Position numbers and translations under genes: made by a program
Assembly (NCBI GenBank): GCA_030765235.1
Contig: JAVCCW010000002.1
Span: forward strand, 1 to 50,759
Direction: 5' to 3'
Length of the DNA: 50,759 nucleotides
DNA from: Candidatus Gorgyraea atricola
GTDB taxonomy: Bacteria > Omnitrophota > Gorgyraeia > Gorgyraeales > Gorgyraeaceae
In this document: positions 34,858 through 44,283 of the stretch, piece by piece
Position numbering within the stretch: position 1 is the stretch's first letter
How the letters are laid out: every line of letters begins with the position of its first letter
Notes under the pieces: model-generated
Databases searched by the model: none
Told to the model about the DNA's origin: nothing
Seen by the model: the letters and a program-made list of their open reading frames with translations, nothing else

Positions 34858-35307
34858 ATGCTAGACAAAATCAAACAAGCGATAGAACCTATATTAAAGG
34901 AAGAGGGCTGCGAGCTGGTGGAGATGGTTTACAGGCGCGAGGCTGGGAGAATGGTGCTGCGTTTATTGATAGATAGAAAAGGTGGAATTACGCTGGGAGA
35001 CTGTACACAGTTAAACCAGAGACTTAGTATGGTCCTGGATGAGGCAAATGTAATTACAGAGCGCTATGTATTAGAGGTGGATTCGCCTGGCATGGACAGG
35101 CCATTTAAGATAAAGAGGGATTATGAAAGGGCAAAGGGGAGACTGGTGAGGGTGATGCTGAGTGAGGCAGTGGCAGAGAAAAGAGAACATATAGGGACTT
35201 TAGAGGAGATCTTAGAGGATTCTATAAAGGTAGATACAAAGAAAAAAGGTATCATCGAGATACCGTTTGATAAAATTACGAGAGCGAGGCAAGAGGTGGA
35301 CATATGA
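34858..35307 (+). CDS. rimP: Ribosome maturation factor RimP
   Basis: Small cytoplasmic factor for 30S subunit maturation. The N-terminal domain is typical (PILKEEGCELVEMVYRRE, LRLLIDRKGGITLGDCTQLNQRLS) and the family motif YVLEVDSPGMDRPFK is intact (~73). It is 149 aa. It overlaps nusA by four bases and starts the conserved rimP-nusA-infB operon. No strong Shine-Dalgarno is visible, and hairpin C ends just before the start. Confidence 0.95.
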   Translation: MLDKIKQAIEPILKEEGCELVEMVYRREAGRMVLRLLIDRKGGITLGDCTQLNQRLSMVLDEANVITERYVLEVDSPGMDRPFKIKRDYERAKGRLVRVMLSEAVAEKREHIGTLEEILEDSIKVDTKKKGIIEIPFDKITRARQEVDI

Positions 35308-36524
35308 ACAACGAGTTATTGAATGTATTGGATAGTATTGAGCGCGACAAGGGGATCAAGAAGGAGATCCTTGTGAGGGCCATAGAGAGTGCGCTGGTGA
35401 GTGCTGCGCGGAAGAAATTAGGCAAGCACATCATGGATATAAAGGTAGAGTTTAACGGCGAGACAGGTGACTTTAAGGTGTTTGGTCCGGACGGCAATGA
35501 GGTCGGCGGTGACTTTGGCAGGATCTCTGCGCAAACCGCGAAGCAGGTGATCATACAGAAGATCCGCGAGGCAGAGCGGGATGTGGTGTTTACAGAGTAT
35601 CAGGGCAAAGTGAATGACATTGCCTCAGGTAGCGTGCACAGGTTTGACAAGGGCATGATCGTGGTAGATTTGGGGCGCGCAGAAGGTGTGTTGCCTCGCA
35701 GAGAAGTGCCTCATGGCGAAGAGTACAGGCAGGGTGACAGGATAAAGGCGCTTATCATGGAGGTAAAGAGGACTGCAAAGGGGCCTGAGATATTGCTTTC
35801 AAGGACAAACGCGGGACTCGTGAAAAGGCTTTTTGAGCTGGAGGTGCCTGAGATATATGAGGGGATCGTGGAGATAAAGTTTGTATCTCGAGAAGCAGGT
35901 GATCGCACAAAGATAGCTGTATATTCAAAGGATGAGAAGGTGGATCCTGTTGGCGCGTGTGTTGGCATGAGGGGCCAGCGGGTAAAGAGTATCGTGAGGG
36001 AACTGGGTGATGAGAAGATAGATATCATACGATGGAGCATAGATGCAGGCCAGTTTATTTGCTCTGCTCTTAGTCCTGCAGAGATATCGAGCGTAAGGCT
36101 TAATGATAAAGAGAAAAGGGCTGAGGTGCTTGTGGCAGATGACCAGCTCTCGCTTGCGATCGGGAAAAAAGGCCAGAACGTGAGGCTCGCTGCAAAACTT
36201 ACTGGATGGAATATTGATATACGCAGTAAGGCTGAGATAGATAAGGTGAATAAGATCGGCATTGACGAGATAGATGGTGTGGGGCCAAAGACAAAGAAGG
36301 CGCTTGCAAAGGCAGGGTTTAAGACAGCTGGGAGCATTGCAAAGACAGATCTAAAGTCACTTACTGAGGTAGATGGTGTAGGTAAGAAGACTGCTGAGAA
36401 GATCCTTGCATCTGCAAAAAAGATTTTAGAGCAAAAGGTGCATGAAGTGAGGGATAAAAAAGGGAAAGAGAGAAAGGCAGAGAAGGCAAAGGAAGAGAAA
36501 AAGGAAGCTGAGGCTAAAGCATGA
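35304..36524 (+). CDS. nusA: Transcription termination/antitermination factor NusA
   Basis: RNA polymerase-binding elongation factor. Domain order: N-terminal RNAP-binding domain (1-~120), S1 domain (~125-200, SGSVHRFDKGMIVVDLGRAEGVLP), two KH domains (DPVGACVGMRGQRVKSIVREL and LAIGKKGQNVRLAAKLTGW), then a helix-hairpin-helix region (IDGVGPKTKKALAKAGF and VDGVGKKTAEKIL, ~313-370) in place of the acidic repeats of enterics. It ends in a Lys/Glu tail. The total of 406 aa is normal. It overlaps both neighbours by four bases. Confidence 0.97.
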   Translation: MNNELLNVLDSIERDKGIKKEILVRAIESALVSAARKKLGKHIMDIKVEFNGETGDFKVFGPDGNEVGGDFGRISAQTAKQVIIQKIREAERDVVFTEYQGKVNDIASGSVHRFDKGMIVVDLGRAEGVLPRREVPHGEEYRQGDRIKALIMEVKRTAKGPEILLSRTNAGLVKRLFELEVPEIYEGIVEIKFVSREAGDRTKIAVYSKDEKVDPVGACVGMRGQRVKSIVRELGDEKIDIIRWSIDAGQFICSALSPAEISSVRLNDKEKRAEVLVADDQLSLAIGKKGQNVRLAAKLTGWNIDIRSKAEIDKVNKIGIDEIDGVGPKTKKALAKAGFKTAGSIAKTDLKSLTEVDGVGKKTAEKILASAKKILEQKVHEVRDKKGKERKAEKAKEEKKEAEAKA

Positions 36525-38596
36525 GCATAAAGGTTCATAAACTTGCAAAAGAGTTAGGGCTTACCAGCAAGGAGCTTATGGCTAAGCTTCGCGCATTGAA
36601 AATAGATGCGAAGACTCATATGAGCACTATTGATGATGATGCTGTTGCGCGCGTGAAGAAAGCGCTTGGTGGGAAAAAGGCGGAGAAGAAGGTCAAGAAA
36701 GCACCAGTTAAAAAAACGCCAGTCAGAAAACCCAAAAAAAAGGCACCTAAGGCAGCCAAGCCAAAGCCTGTAAAGGTTGAAAAAGTCATTGTCGAGCCTA
36801 CTCCAGAGCCAGAAGCACCAGAAGTACCAGAGGTGCCAGAATTAAAGATATTAAAGATAGATTTTCCTATTACAGTAAAGGATTTTGCGCTCAAGCTTCA
36901 GGTAAAGGTCAATGACTTAATAAAAAATCTCATGGCCAAAAAGATCCTCGCGACTATAAATCAGACGCTCGATGAAGAGACCGCGAATTCGATCGCTGAT
37001 GAGTTTGGTTATAAGATAGAACGGCTTCCCAGCGAGGAAGAAGTGCTTTTAGAAGAACACGAGAAGGACGACCCTGCCAAGCTTAAGCCCCGCGCGCCTA
37101 TTGTTACATTCATGGGACATGTCGATCACGGGAAGACTTCACTCCTGGACATGATTCGAAAGACAAAGGTCGTGGATAAAGAGGCAGGCGGGATCACACA
37201 GCACATAGGCGCGTATGAAGTGGTGCTGCCAAAAGGCAAGGTGACATTTCTGGATACGCCAGGCCATGCCGCGTTTACTGCTATGCGCGCGAGGGGCGCG
37301 AATGTCACGGATGTAGTAGTCCTGGTAGTGGCTGCTGACGATGGTATTATGCCGCAGACTATAGAGGCGATCGACCATGCAAAGGCTGCAGGTGTGCCAA
37401 TAGTAGTGGCTATAAATAAGATTGATAAACAGAATATAAATTTAGATAAGGTGAATAAACAGCTTGCTGCGCGGGAACTTGCTCCTGAGGGCTGGGGCGG
37501 TAAGACCATTACAGTAGGCGTGTCTGCAAAGACAGGTCAGGGCATTGATGAGCTTTTAAATATGCTTCTTTTGGAAGCAGAGATGCTTGAATTAAAGGCA
37601 AATCCTGACAGGCCAGCTACTGGCGCGATCGTAGAAGCAGAGCTTTCGAAAGGCAAAGGCCCTATTGCAACAGTGCTTGTCTCAAGAGGCACTTTAAGAA
37701 CGGGCGATGTTATGATAGTGGGGCTTAATTATGGCAAGATAAAGGCAATGATAGATGATAAGGGCCACAGGGTCGGAGAAGCTGGGCCTGCGAAACCAGT
37801 AGAGGTGCTCGGACTCTCAGGCGTGCCTTTGGCAGGAGAAAAGTTTTATGTCATAGCTGATGAGAAAAAGGCAAGGGATGTTGTTGGCGTAAAGCGGCTG
37901 GAGGCGGAAAAGAAAAAGCTTGAGGCTGGGTCTCAGAAAATAAGCCTGGAAGATTTTTACAATAAGGTCCAGGAAGGCAAGATAAAAGAGCTTAAGATTA
38001 TTTTAAAAGCAGATGTACAGGGTTCGCTCGAAGCGATAAAAGATTCACTCGAGAGGCTCTCGACAAATGAGGTAAAACTTTCTGTAATACATGCCCAGGT
38101 CGGCAATATCAATGATTCAGATGTCATGCTGGCCTCTGCATCGAACGCGGTTATACTGGGATTTCATGTTGCAATAATACCTAGCGCAAAAGCGCTTTCC
38201 AGGCAGGAAGGCGTTGACATGAGACTCTATAATATAATCTACGAGGCAGTAAATGATATTAAGGCTGCGATGGAGGGTTTGCTTGAGCCAGTTATAGAGG
38301 AAACATTTTTAGGTAGGGCTGAGGTAAGGCAGGTCTTTAGAGTCTCGAAAGTCGGGGTCGTGGCAGGATGTTTTATTTCAAAGGGCGCTATACCGCGCAA
38401 TGCCGTGGCAAGACTCTTGAGAAATAAAGAGGTTGTATTTAAAGGTAAAATAAGCTCTCTCAAACACGTGAAGGACGATATAAAAGAGGCGAAAGAGGGA
38501 TTCGAGTGCGGGATCAGTCTTAGTTTCAAGGATATACAGAAAGGCGACATCATAGAGGCGATCGAGACCAGGAAGGTTGCCCGACGGTTGAAATAA
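36521..38596 (+). CDS. infB: Translation initiation factor IF-2
   Basis: GTPase that brings initiator tRNA to the 30S subunit. An N-terminal IF2N domain ([20 protein letters not shown]) is followed by a basic, Pro/Lys-rich linker (~48-105), a second IF2N-like domain, then the G domain with GHVDHGKTS (~199), [12 protein letters not shown] and [10 protein letters not shown], and domains II-IV ending at GDIIEAIE. The length is 691 aa. It overlaps nusA by four bases. rbfA and truB, often next, are missing here; instead a compound hairpin and trpS follow. Confidence 0.97.
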   Translation: MSIKVHKLAKELGLTSKELMAKLRALKIDAKTHMSTIDDDAVARVKKALGGKKAEKKVKKAPVKKTPVRKPKKKAPKAAKPKPVKVEKVIVEPTPEPEAPEVPEVPELKILKIDFPITVKDFALKLQVKVNDLIKNLMAKKILATINQTLDEETANSIADEFGYKIERLPSEEEVLLEEHEKDDPAKLKPRAPIVTFMGHVDHGKTSLLDMIRKTKVVDKEAGGITQHIGAYEVVLPKGKVTFLDTPGHAAFTAMRARGANVTDVVVLVVAADDGIMPQTIEAIDHAKAAGVPIVVAINKIDKQNINLDKVNKQLAARELAPEGWGGKTITVGVSAKTGQGIDELLNMLLLEAEMLELKANPDRPATGAIVEAELSKGKGPIATVLVSRGTLRTGDVMIVGLNYGKIKAMIDDKGHRVGEAGPAKPVEVLGLSGVPLAGEKFYVIADEKKARDVVGVKRLEAEKKKLEAGSQKISLEDFYNKVQEGKIKELKIILKADVQGSLEAIKDSLERLSTNEVKLSVIHAQVGNINDSDVMLASASNAVILGFHVAIIPSAKALSRQEGVDMRLYNIIYEAVNDIKAAMEGLLEPVIEETFLGRAEVRQVFRVSKVGVVAGCFISKGAIPRNAVARLLRNKEVVFKGKISSLKHVKDDIKEAKEGFECGISLSFKDIQKGDIIEAIETRKVARRLK

Positions 38597-38682
38597 AGGC
38601 AAAGGCCGAGAATAGGCAGACTTTAGTCTGCCTGCTTATGAAGGCCTTTGCGACAAACATGTAGGGCACACTTTAGTGTGCC
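38597..38682. repeat. Compound hairpin element, copy A (before trpS)
   Basis: It begins immediately after the infB stop. Outer stem GCAAAGGCC / GGCCTTTGC encloses an inner hairpin GGCAGAC-TTTA-GTCTGCC; a second hairpin GGCACAC-TTTA-GTGTGCC, preceded by GTAG, closes the element (38661-38682). It is nearly identical to 48321-48407 before tyrS, and the few differences keep pairing. It could be a mobile repeat or a cis-acting leader; no T-box consensus is present. Confidence 0.85.
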
Positions 38683-38694
38683 GAACCTTAAAAT

Positions 38695-39675
38695 ATGACT
38701 AAACGCATATTAAGCGGAATGCGGCCGACTGGGTCGTTACATCTAGGGCATTTATTTGGCGCGCTTGACAACTGGGTGAAGCTGCAGAAGGAATACGAGT
38801 GCTTTTTCATGGTCGCAGACTGGCATGCGCTTATGAGCGAGTATGAGGATCCAGAGAAGTTGCCTCAGTATACGCTGGAGTGCGTGGCAGACTGGATCGC
38901 GTCAGGCATAGATCCGAAAAAGAGCACTATATTTATCCAGTCGCATGTAAGAGAGCACCTGGATCTATACATGGTATTTTCGAATTTTGTGCCGCTTGGA
39001 TGGCTTGAGCGCTGCCCGACTTATAAAGAACAGCTGCGCGAACTCTCGACAAGACACTTGCATACATACGGATTTTTAGGTTATCCAGTTCTGCAGGCAG
39101 CTGATATTTTATTGTATAAAGCAGACGCTGTGCCAGTGGGCAAGGATCAGCTTCCGCATCTTGAGCTTACGAATGATATCGCGGCTAAGTTCAATAAGCT
39201 CTACGGAAAGACATTTGACGAGATAAGGCCGCTTCTTACAAAGATACCAAAGCTCCTTGGCGTGGACGGAAGAAAGATGTCGAAGTCCTATGGAAATTTT
39301 ATTGCGCTTGGCGATACAGAAGACGCGATAAAGGAAAAATGCAGTCAGATGTTCACTGACCCAAAGAGAATAAAGCTTTCTGATAAGGGTCACGCAGATG
39401 AATGCAATCTCTATCAATATTTTAATCTGCTGGACAAGAAACAGGCGCCGAGGGTATATGAATATTGCACAAATGCAAAAAAGGGCTGTACAGAGTGCAA
39501 GAAGGAGCTGGCAGGCGTTGTATCGGATTATTTAAGTGATATCAGAAAGAAAAGAGAAAAACTTTTAAAGGACAAGGCCGCGCTTCGCGACATATTAAAA
39601 CAAGGCGCGAAGAAAGCCAGCAACGCCGCAGCTGAGACAATGAAAGAGGTCCGGAAAGTAGTGGGGTTGACTTAA
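38695..39675 (+). CDS. trpS: Tryptophanyl-tRNA synthetase
   Basis: Class I synthetase charging tRNA-Trp. The HIGH-type motif is GSLHLGHLFG (residues 13-22), the KMSKS motif is DGRKMSKSYGN (~192-202), and the tryptophan-pocket region GYPVLQAADILLYKADAVPVGKDQ is intact. The length of 326 aa is normal. It starts 12 bases after the compound hairpin; no clear Shine-Dalgarno is seen before the ATG. Confidence 0.97.
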   Translation: MTKRILSGMRPTGSLHLGHLFGALDNWVKLQKEYECFFMVADWHALMSEYEDPEKLPQYTLECVADWIASGIDPKKSTIFIQSHVREHLDLYMVFSNFVPLGWLERCPTYKEQLRELSTRHLHTYGFLGYPVLQAADILLYKADAVPVGKDQLPHLELTNDIAAKFNKLYGKTFDEIRPLLTKIPKLLGVDGRKMSKSYGNFIALGDTEDAIKEKCSQMFTDPKRIKLSDKGHADECNLYQYFNLLDKKQAPRVYEYCTNAKKGCTECKKELAGVVSDYLSDIRKKREKLLKDKAALRDILKQGAKKASNAAAETMKEVRKVVGLT

Positions 39676-39677
39676 TT

Positions 39678-39749
39678 TGTGTCAAGTGTCAGGTGAAAAG
39701 TGTCAGGGACTTTGCCTCTATTGACACCTGACACTTTAAACTTGACACC
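39678..39749. repeat. GTGTCAAGTGTCAGG word array with inverted copy
   Basis: The left side has GTGTCAAGTGTCAGGTG and AAGTGTCAGG; after a ~15-nt spacer the right side carries TTGACACCTGACACTTTAAAC and TTGACACC, the complementary words. The two sides form an imperfect hairpin filling the gap between trpS and scpA. Confidence 0.75.
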
Positions 39750-39774
39750 AGCGTAGCTACTTAAAGAGCATATT

Positions 39775-40500
39775 ATGTCATACAAAGTTAAACTCGAGGT
39801 ATTCGAAGGGCCGTTGGATTTATTGCTCTATCTCATTAAGAAGAACGAGGTAGATATATATGATATTCCTATAGCTGAGGTTACAGAGCAGTATCTGGAA
39901 TACATGGAGCTCATGCGCATGCTGGATCTGAACATCGCCGGCGAGTTCCTGGTCATGGCAGCGACTCTCATTCACATAAAGAGCAAGATGCTCCTGCCTC
40001 CTGAGGAGAAAGAGATCTTGCCGGAGGAAGAAGAGGATCCAAGGGAAGAGCTCGTAAGGCGGCTTTTGGAGTACAAGAAATTCAAGGAAGTCGCAGGCGT
40101 GCTGCAGGATCTGGAAGGCCAGCGCAAGAAGATGTTCACCAGGGCCATGACCTTTGAGGCCGAGCCTGGTGAGAAATTTTTTGAAGCGAGTTTATTTGAT
40201 CTCATTACAGCGCTTACCAAGGTGCTGAAGGATGTCCCGAAAGATGTCTTCCAGGAGATAGTAAGGGATGAGTTCACAGTGGAGCAGAAGGTGCATGATT
40301 TATTGCACATGCTCGTGGCCAGACCCATTATACATCTCTCAGAGCTTTTTAAGAACGCAAAGAATAAATCAGAGATTATTGCTATTTTTCTCGCAGTGCT
40401 GGAGTTAATAAGATTAAAAGAGGTCATTGTGGCCCAGAAACAGAGTTTCAGCGAGATAGAGGTAATACGTAACGAAAAACATAGGTTACGAGTGGAATAA
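39775..40500 (+). CDS. scpA: Segregation and condensation protein A
   Basis: Kleisin subunit of the SMC-ScpAB condensin complex. It has the classic N-terminus YKVKLEVFEGPLDLLLYLIKKNEVDIYDIPIAEVTEQYL (residues 2-40), a middle acidic linker (PPEEKEILPEEEEDPREEL) and a C-terminal winged-helix region ending FSEIEVIRNEKHRL. The length is 241 aa. scpB follows after a short gap that holds a hairpin repeat, the usual scpA-scpB pair. smc is not in the window. Confidence 0.95.
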   Translation: MSYKVKLEVFEGPLDLLLYLIKKNEVDIYDIPIAEVTEQYLEYMELMRMLDLNIAGEFLVMAATLIHIKSKMLLPPEEKEILPEEEEDPREELVRRLLEYKKFKEVAGVLQDLEGQRKKMFTRAMTFEAEPGEKFFEASLFDLITALTKVLKDVPKDVFQEIVRDEFTVEQKVHDLLHMLVARPIIHLSELFKNAKNKSEIIAIFLAVLELIRLKEVIVAQKQSFSEIEVIRNEKHRLRVE

Positions 40501-40523
40501 ATGCACAGCAGCTTATAGCAGCT

Positions 40524-40545
40524 GTAGGGCACACTTTAGTGTGCC
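40524..40545. repeat. GTAGGGCACAC hairpin, solitary copy before scpB
   Basis: Identical over 22 bp to the right-hand hairpin of the compound elements at 38661 and 48386. Here it occurs without the outer stem. It overlaps the possible GTG start of scpB. Confidence 0.85.
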
Positions 40546-40553
40546 AGAGACAC

Positions 40554-41162
40554 ATGCACAGAGACCAGGCGAAAAATATAATCGAGGCAATGCTTTTTGT
40601 GAGCGACAAGCCATTGTTTGTCAATGAGATAAAGGGCGTGCTGGAGGATTTTAAGCCTCAGGATGTAAAAGAGGTTATTGCTGAACTGGCAAAGGAGTAT
40701 GAGGACACGAGCCGCGCCTTTAGGGTCAAGGAGATCGCAGGTGGTTTTCAGATAACGACTGATCCATCGCTCGCGCCGTGGCTCAAGAAGCTATACAAGA
40801 CTTCTGGCGTAGACCGGCTCACAGGGCCAAGCCTTGAGACGCTTGCCATAGTCGCGTACAAACAGCCAGCTACAAAGCCAGAGATAGAGGCGATAAGAGG
40901 CGTAAATGTGGACGGTGTTTTGAAGACGCTTATAGAAAAGAATCTTGTAAAGATCGCGGGGAGACGTGAGACTGTGGGTCGCCCCATACTTTATGGCACT
41001 ACGCAGGAATTCTTGCAGTACTTTGGCCTGAATTCTCTCCAGGAGCTGCCGAAATTAGAAGAGTTTCATTTTACAGAAAAAGATATTGAGTTACCTGAAC
41101 ATTTAAAAAAACAAGAAGAGGTGGTCCAAGATGAAATTAACCAACCTTCGCAAGAAAATTGA
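40554..41162 (+). CDS. scpB: Segregation and condensation protein B
   Basis: Winged-helix partner of ScpA in the SMC condensin complex. Family marks are IIEAMLFVSDKPL near the N-terminus, the FRVKEIAGGFQITTDP strand pair, and the second winged helix LETLAIVAYKQPATKPEIEAIRGVNVDGVLKTLIEKNLV, ending GRPILYGTT. The ATG at 40554 gives the usual N-terminus; an in-frame GTG at 40539 lies inside the hairpin repeat and is less likely. The protein is about 202 aa. It overlaps the pheA start by 32 bases. Confidence 0.93.
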   Translation: MHRDQAKNIIEAMLFVSDKPLFVNEIKGVLEDFKPQDVKEVIAELAKEYEDTSRAFRVKEIAGGFQITTDPSLAPWLKKLYKTSGVDRLTGPSLETLAIVAYKQPATKPEIEAIRGVNVDGVLKTLIEKNLVKIAGRRETVGRPILYGTTQEFLQYFGLNSLQELPKLEEFHFTEKDIELPEHLKKQEEVVQDEINQPSQEN

Positions 41163-42195
41163 TGATATTGACAAAAAGATCGTCGAGCTCTTGAGCAAGA
41201 GGGCTTCTGTAGCAAAGAATGTCGGTAAATTAAAACACCGCGCGAAAAGCGGCGTATATGTACCTGACAGAGAGGTTGAGATCTACGCGAATATCGCGAC
41301 ACAAAACAAGGGCCCTCTCTCTGACAGCGCATTAAAGGCGATTTATCGAGAGGTCATGTCGTCTTCTCTCGCGCTCGAGAAGAGTTTGCAGATAGAGTAT
41401 CTCGGTCCTGAGGCGACATTCACGCATATAGCTGCGATAAGCAAATTCGGGAGCCAGGTAAGGTACTCACCTTCTAATAGCATCACAGATGTATTCGGAG
41501 AGGTTGAGGTAGGACGCTCTGACTATGGCGTGGTGCCTGTTGAAAATTCAGTTGAAGGGGCAGTGAATCACACGCTGGACATGTTCATTGATTCAGATCT
41601 AAAGATATGCTCGGAGATATATCAGGACATATCGCATAATCTGATCGGGAGATGCAGGAGACTAAAAGATGTGAAAAGGATTTATTCAAACCCGCAGGTA
41701 TTCGGTCAGTGCCGCGCGTGGCTTAATTCAAACCTGCGCGATGTCGAGCTCATAGAGGTCTCGACCACGAGCAGGGCTGCAGAGATCTCGCAGAGCCAAA
41801 GGAATGCGTGCGCCATAGCGAGCTTACTGGCAGCAGAAAAGTATAAGCTGAGGATACTTGCAAAAGGCATCGAGGACAGTACAAGCAATATCACGAGGTT
41901 TCTTGTGATAGGCCAGCACATATCTTCTGCTACAAAAAAGGACAAGACATCAATAATGTTCGCTGGCAAAGACAGGCCAGGTGTACTGCACGATATGCTT
42001 GTGCCTTTCAAGAAGAACAAGGTGAATCTTACTAAAATAGAATCGCGGCCGTCAAAGAGAAAGGCATGGGAGTATTATTTCTTCGTCGACATGCTCGGTC
42101 ATCATGAGAATCAAAATGTAAAAAATGCCTTAAAGGGAGTAGAAAAACAATGCACCTTTCTTAAGGTGCTTGGATCGTATCCATCAGGGATCTAA
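41131..42195 (+). CDS. pheA: Bifunctional chorismate mutase / prephenate dehydratase (P-protein)
   Basis: Converts chorismate through prephenate to phenylpyruvate. The N-terminal AroQ mutase domain spans ~1-85 (LRKKIDDIDKKIVELLSKR), the prephenate dehydratase domain ~88-265 (YLGPEATFTHIAA, VPVENSVEGAVNHTLD, and the NITRFLVIG end), and the ACT domain ~275-350 (DRPGVLHDML, then IESRPSK) for phenylalanine feedback. The length of 354 aa is normal. The ATG lies within the end of scpB, behind AAGAGGTGG. It opens the pheA-hisC-aroF-tyrA set. Confidence 0.96.
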   Translation: MKLTNLRKKIDDIDKKIVELLSKRASVAKNVGKLKHRAKSGVYVPDREVEIYANIATQNKGPLSDSALKAIYREVMSSSLALEKSLQIEYLGPEATFTHIAAISKFGSQVRYSPSNSITDVFGEVEVGRSDYGVVPVENSVEGAVNHTLDMFIDSDLKICSEIYQDISHNLIGRCRRLKDVKRIYSNPQVFGQCRAWLNSNLRDVELIEVSTTSRAAEISQSQRNACAIASLLAAEKYKLRILAKGIEDSTSNITRFLVIGQHISSATKKDKTSIMFAGKDRPGVLHDMLVPFKKNKVNLTKIESRPSKRKAWEYYFFVDMLGHHENQNVKNALKGVEKQCTFLKVLGSYPSGI

Positions 42196-42196
42196 A

Positions 42197-43273
42197 ATGC
42201 AGCCACGTAAAGCAATACTAAACATAAAGCCATACAAGCCAGGCAAACCTATTGAAGAGGTTAAAAGGGAACTGGGTCTGAAGGATGTCATCAAGATGGC
42301 GTCCAACGAGAACCCGTTCGGGCCTTCTCCAAAGTCTCTGACTGCTATAAAAAAGACCCTTCGCAATATTAACAGGTATCCCGAGAGTGGGTGTTTTTAT
42401 CTGCGCCAGGCCCTTGTCAAGAAATTAAAGGTAAAGCCGACTCAGCTGATCTTTGGCAATGGTTCAGACGAGCTGATAATACTTGCGCTTCGGGCATTTG
42501 TAAACGAGGGCGATGAGGTGGTCGTTGCCGCGCCTACATTTCTTATATATGAGATAGCGTCTAAGATCCAGGGCGCAAAGATAAAAAAGATCCCTACAAA
42601 ATATTTTAAATATGACCTGAAGGCAATGAAAGAAGCAGTCGGCAAGAATACGAAAATGATTTTTATTGCGAATCCTGATAATCCTAATGGTACATATGTC
42701 ACTAAATATGAATTAGACGCATTTTTAAAGGGCCTGCCCGAGTCAGTAGTCGTTTTTATCGACGAGGCATATTTTGATTTTGTGGCTGAGCGGGATTATC
42801 CTAATGGCCTGGACTATGTGGGGAGTAGAAACGTTATTGTGACGCGTAGTTTCTCAAAGTCATACGGCCTGGCAGGCTTGAGGATCGGCTATGGTGTTTC
42901 TAATCCAGAGCTTATTAAATATATGGATACTGTGCGTGAGCCGTTCAATATAAATTCGCTCGCACAGGTTGCTGCCTGCGCAGCACTCAGGGATAAAAAA
43001 TTTCTTTCCCGAGTCAAGAGAGAGACAGAAAAAGGCAGGAGATTTTTTTATTCTGAATTCAAAAAGATAGGACTGAGGTACATACCGAGTGTTACTAACT
43101 TTGTACTGTTCGAGGTGGGTAAGGATGCTGACGCGATTTGCAAAAGACTTTTAAAAAAAGGCGTAATCGTGCGCAATATGAAGGTCTGGGGTCTTGATAC
43201 ATTTATTCGCGTAACAGTAGGTAGGGAAAAGGAAAACAAGCGTTTTATTAAGGAATTAAAGAGGGCATTATGA
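42197..43273 (+). CDS. hisC: HisC-family aminotransferase, probable aromatic amino acid aminotransferase
   Basis: PLP-dependent class I/II aminotransferase of the histidinol-phosphate type. Visible are [12 protein letters not shown] (~30), [36 protein letters not shown], and the PLP lysine in [17 protein letters not shown] (~225), about 358 aa. I use the ATG at 42197, just after the pheA stop; the in-frame TTG at 42170 is unlikely. It lies between pheA and aroF with no histidine gene nearby, so it probably transaminates phenylpyruvate and hydroxyphenylpyruvate; HisC-family enzymes with that dual use are known. Substrate choice is inferred from context. Confidence 0.88.
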   Translation: MQPRKAILNIKPYKPGKPIEEVKRELGLKDVIKMASNENPFGPSPKSLTAIKKTLRNINRYPESGCFYLRQALVKKLKVKPTQLIFGNGSDELIILALRAFVNEGDEVVVAAPTFLIYEIASKIQGAKIKKIPTKYFKYDLKAMKEAVGKNTKMIFIANPDNPNGTYVTKYELDAFLKGLPESVVVFIDEAYFDFVAERDYPNGLDYVGSRNVIVTRSFSKSYGLAGLRIGYGVSNPELIKYMDTVREPFNINSLAQVAACAALRDKKFLSRVKRETEKGRRFFYSEFKKIGLRYIPSVTNFVLFEVGKDADAICKRLLKKGVIVRNMKVWGLDTFIRVTVGREKENKRFIKELKRAL

Positions 43274-44283
43274 TTATTGTCTTACGTCCAGACGCGACAA
43301 AAAAAGATATAGACCATCTGTTAGCCAAGGTCAAAAAGCTAGGCTTAAAGACCATGGTTTCAAGAGGCGTTGAGCGCACTATCATAGGAGTGATCGGCGA
43401 AGAAGATGTATTGCGCGTTCAGCCGCTCGAGGCATTTCCTGGCGTTGAAAAGGTAATGTCGATTTTAAAGCCGTACAAGCTCGTGTCGCGCGAGTTCAAA
43501 GGCAAGAATAGCATTATAGATATTGATGGCATAAAGATAGGTGGAAAAAGAATAGTTGTAATGGCAGGCCCGTGCTCTGTGGAGAACCTTGATGGTCTTA
43601 TGACAATAGGCAAGTCAGTGAAAAAAGCAGGCGCATTGGTTTTGCGAGGGGGAGCGTTTAAACCGCGTTCATCCCCGTATAGTTTTCAGGGTTTGGGCGA
43701 AGAGGGCCTTGAATATCTGCAGGAAGTCAAACAGAAGACTGGACTTAAGATCGTGACAGAGGTCATGGATACAAGAGATGTGGAGCTGGTCGAGGGATAC
43801 GCTGATATACTGCAGGTGGGCGCGAGAAATATGCAGAATTTTAATCTATTAAAAGAAGTAGGGCTTTCTAAAAAGCCAGTACTTTTAAAGCGGGGCATTG
43901 CAGGCACAATAAAAGAGCTCCTGATGTCAGCAGAGTATGTGCTTTCCAATGGGAATTTTAATTGCATACTGTGTGAACGTGGCATAAGGACATTTGAGGA
44001 TGCTACGAGATTTACACTGGATCTAAACGCAGTACCTTTAATAAAGCAGCTGACTCATCTGCCTATTATTGTTGATCCAAGCCATGGGACAGGTAAGTGG
44101 AATCTTGTCTCAGATATGTCCAGGGCAGCGATTGCCGCAGGCGCGGATGGTCTGATGATAGAGGTGCATCCAAGTCCAGAAGACGCGCTTTCTGACGGTG
44201 CGCAGTCACTATTACCAAAGAAATTCGCTGAGATGATGAAAGGCCTTGCTCCAGTAGCAAGAGCAGTAGGACGAGACCTGTAA
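43270..44283 (+). CDS. aroF: 3-deoxy-7-phosphoheptulonate synthase (AroAI-beta/KDPS-like type)
   Basis: First step of the shikimate pathway. A small N-terminal ferredoxin-like regulatory domain (~1-68, [21 protein letters not shown]) precedes the TIM barrel with [10 protein letters not shown] (~97), [41 protein letters not shown] and [10 protein letters not shown], ending [15 protein letters not shown]. At 337 aa it is the Thermotoga/Bacillus type, distinct from E. coli AroFGH. It overlaps hisC by four bases and tyrA by one. Confidence 0.95.
   Translation: MIIVLRPDATKKDIDHLLAKVKKLGLKTMVSRGVERTIIGVIGEEDVLRVQPLEAFPGVEKVMSILKPYKLVSREFKGKNSIIDIDGIKIGGKRIVVMAGPCSVENLDGLMTIGKSVKKAGALVLRGGAFKPRSSPYSFQGLGEEGLEYLQEVKQKTGLKIVTEVMDTRDVELVEGYADILQVGARNMQNFNLLKEVGLSKKPVLLKRGIAGTIKELLMSAEYVLSNGNFNCILCERGIRTFEDATRFTLDLNAVPLIKQLTHLPIIVDPSHGTGKWNLVSDMSRAAIAAGADGLMIEVHPSPEDALSDGAQSLLPKKFAEMMKGLAPVARAVGRDL

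Noticed and set aside
35711-36538. 275-codon minus-strand open frame opposite nusA
   Set aside because: It lies entirely opposite a well-conserved nusA and has low-complexity Ser/Phe/Ala composition typical of an antisense shadow.
38597-38694. T-box riboswitch before trpS (and likewise before tyrS)
   Set aside because: The position fits, but the T-box hallmark (AGGGTGGNACCGCG) and a specifier loop are absent; the element is better described as a repeated compound hairpin.
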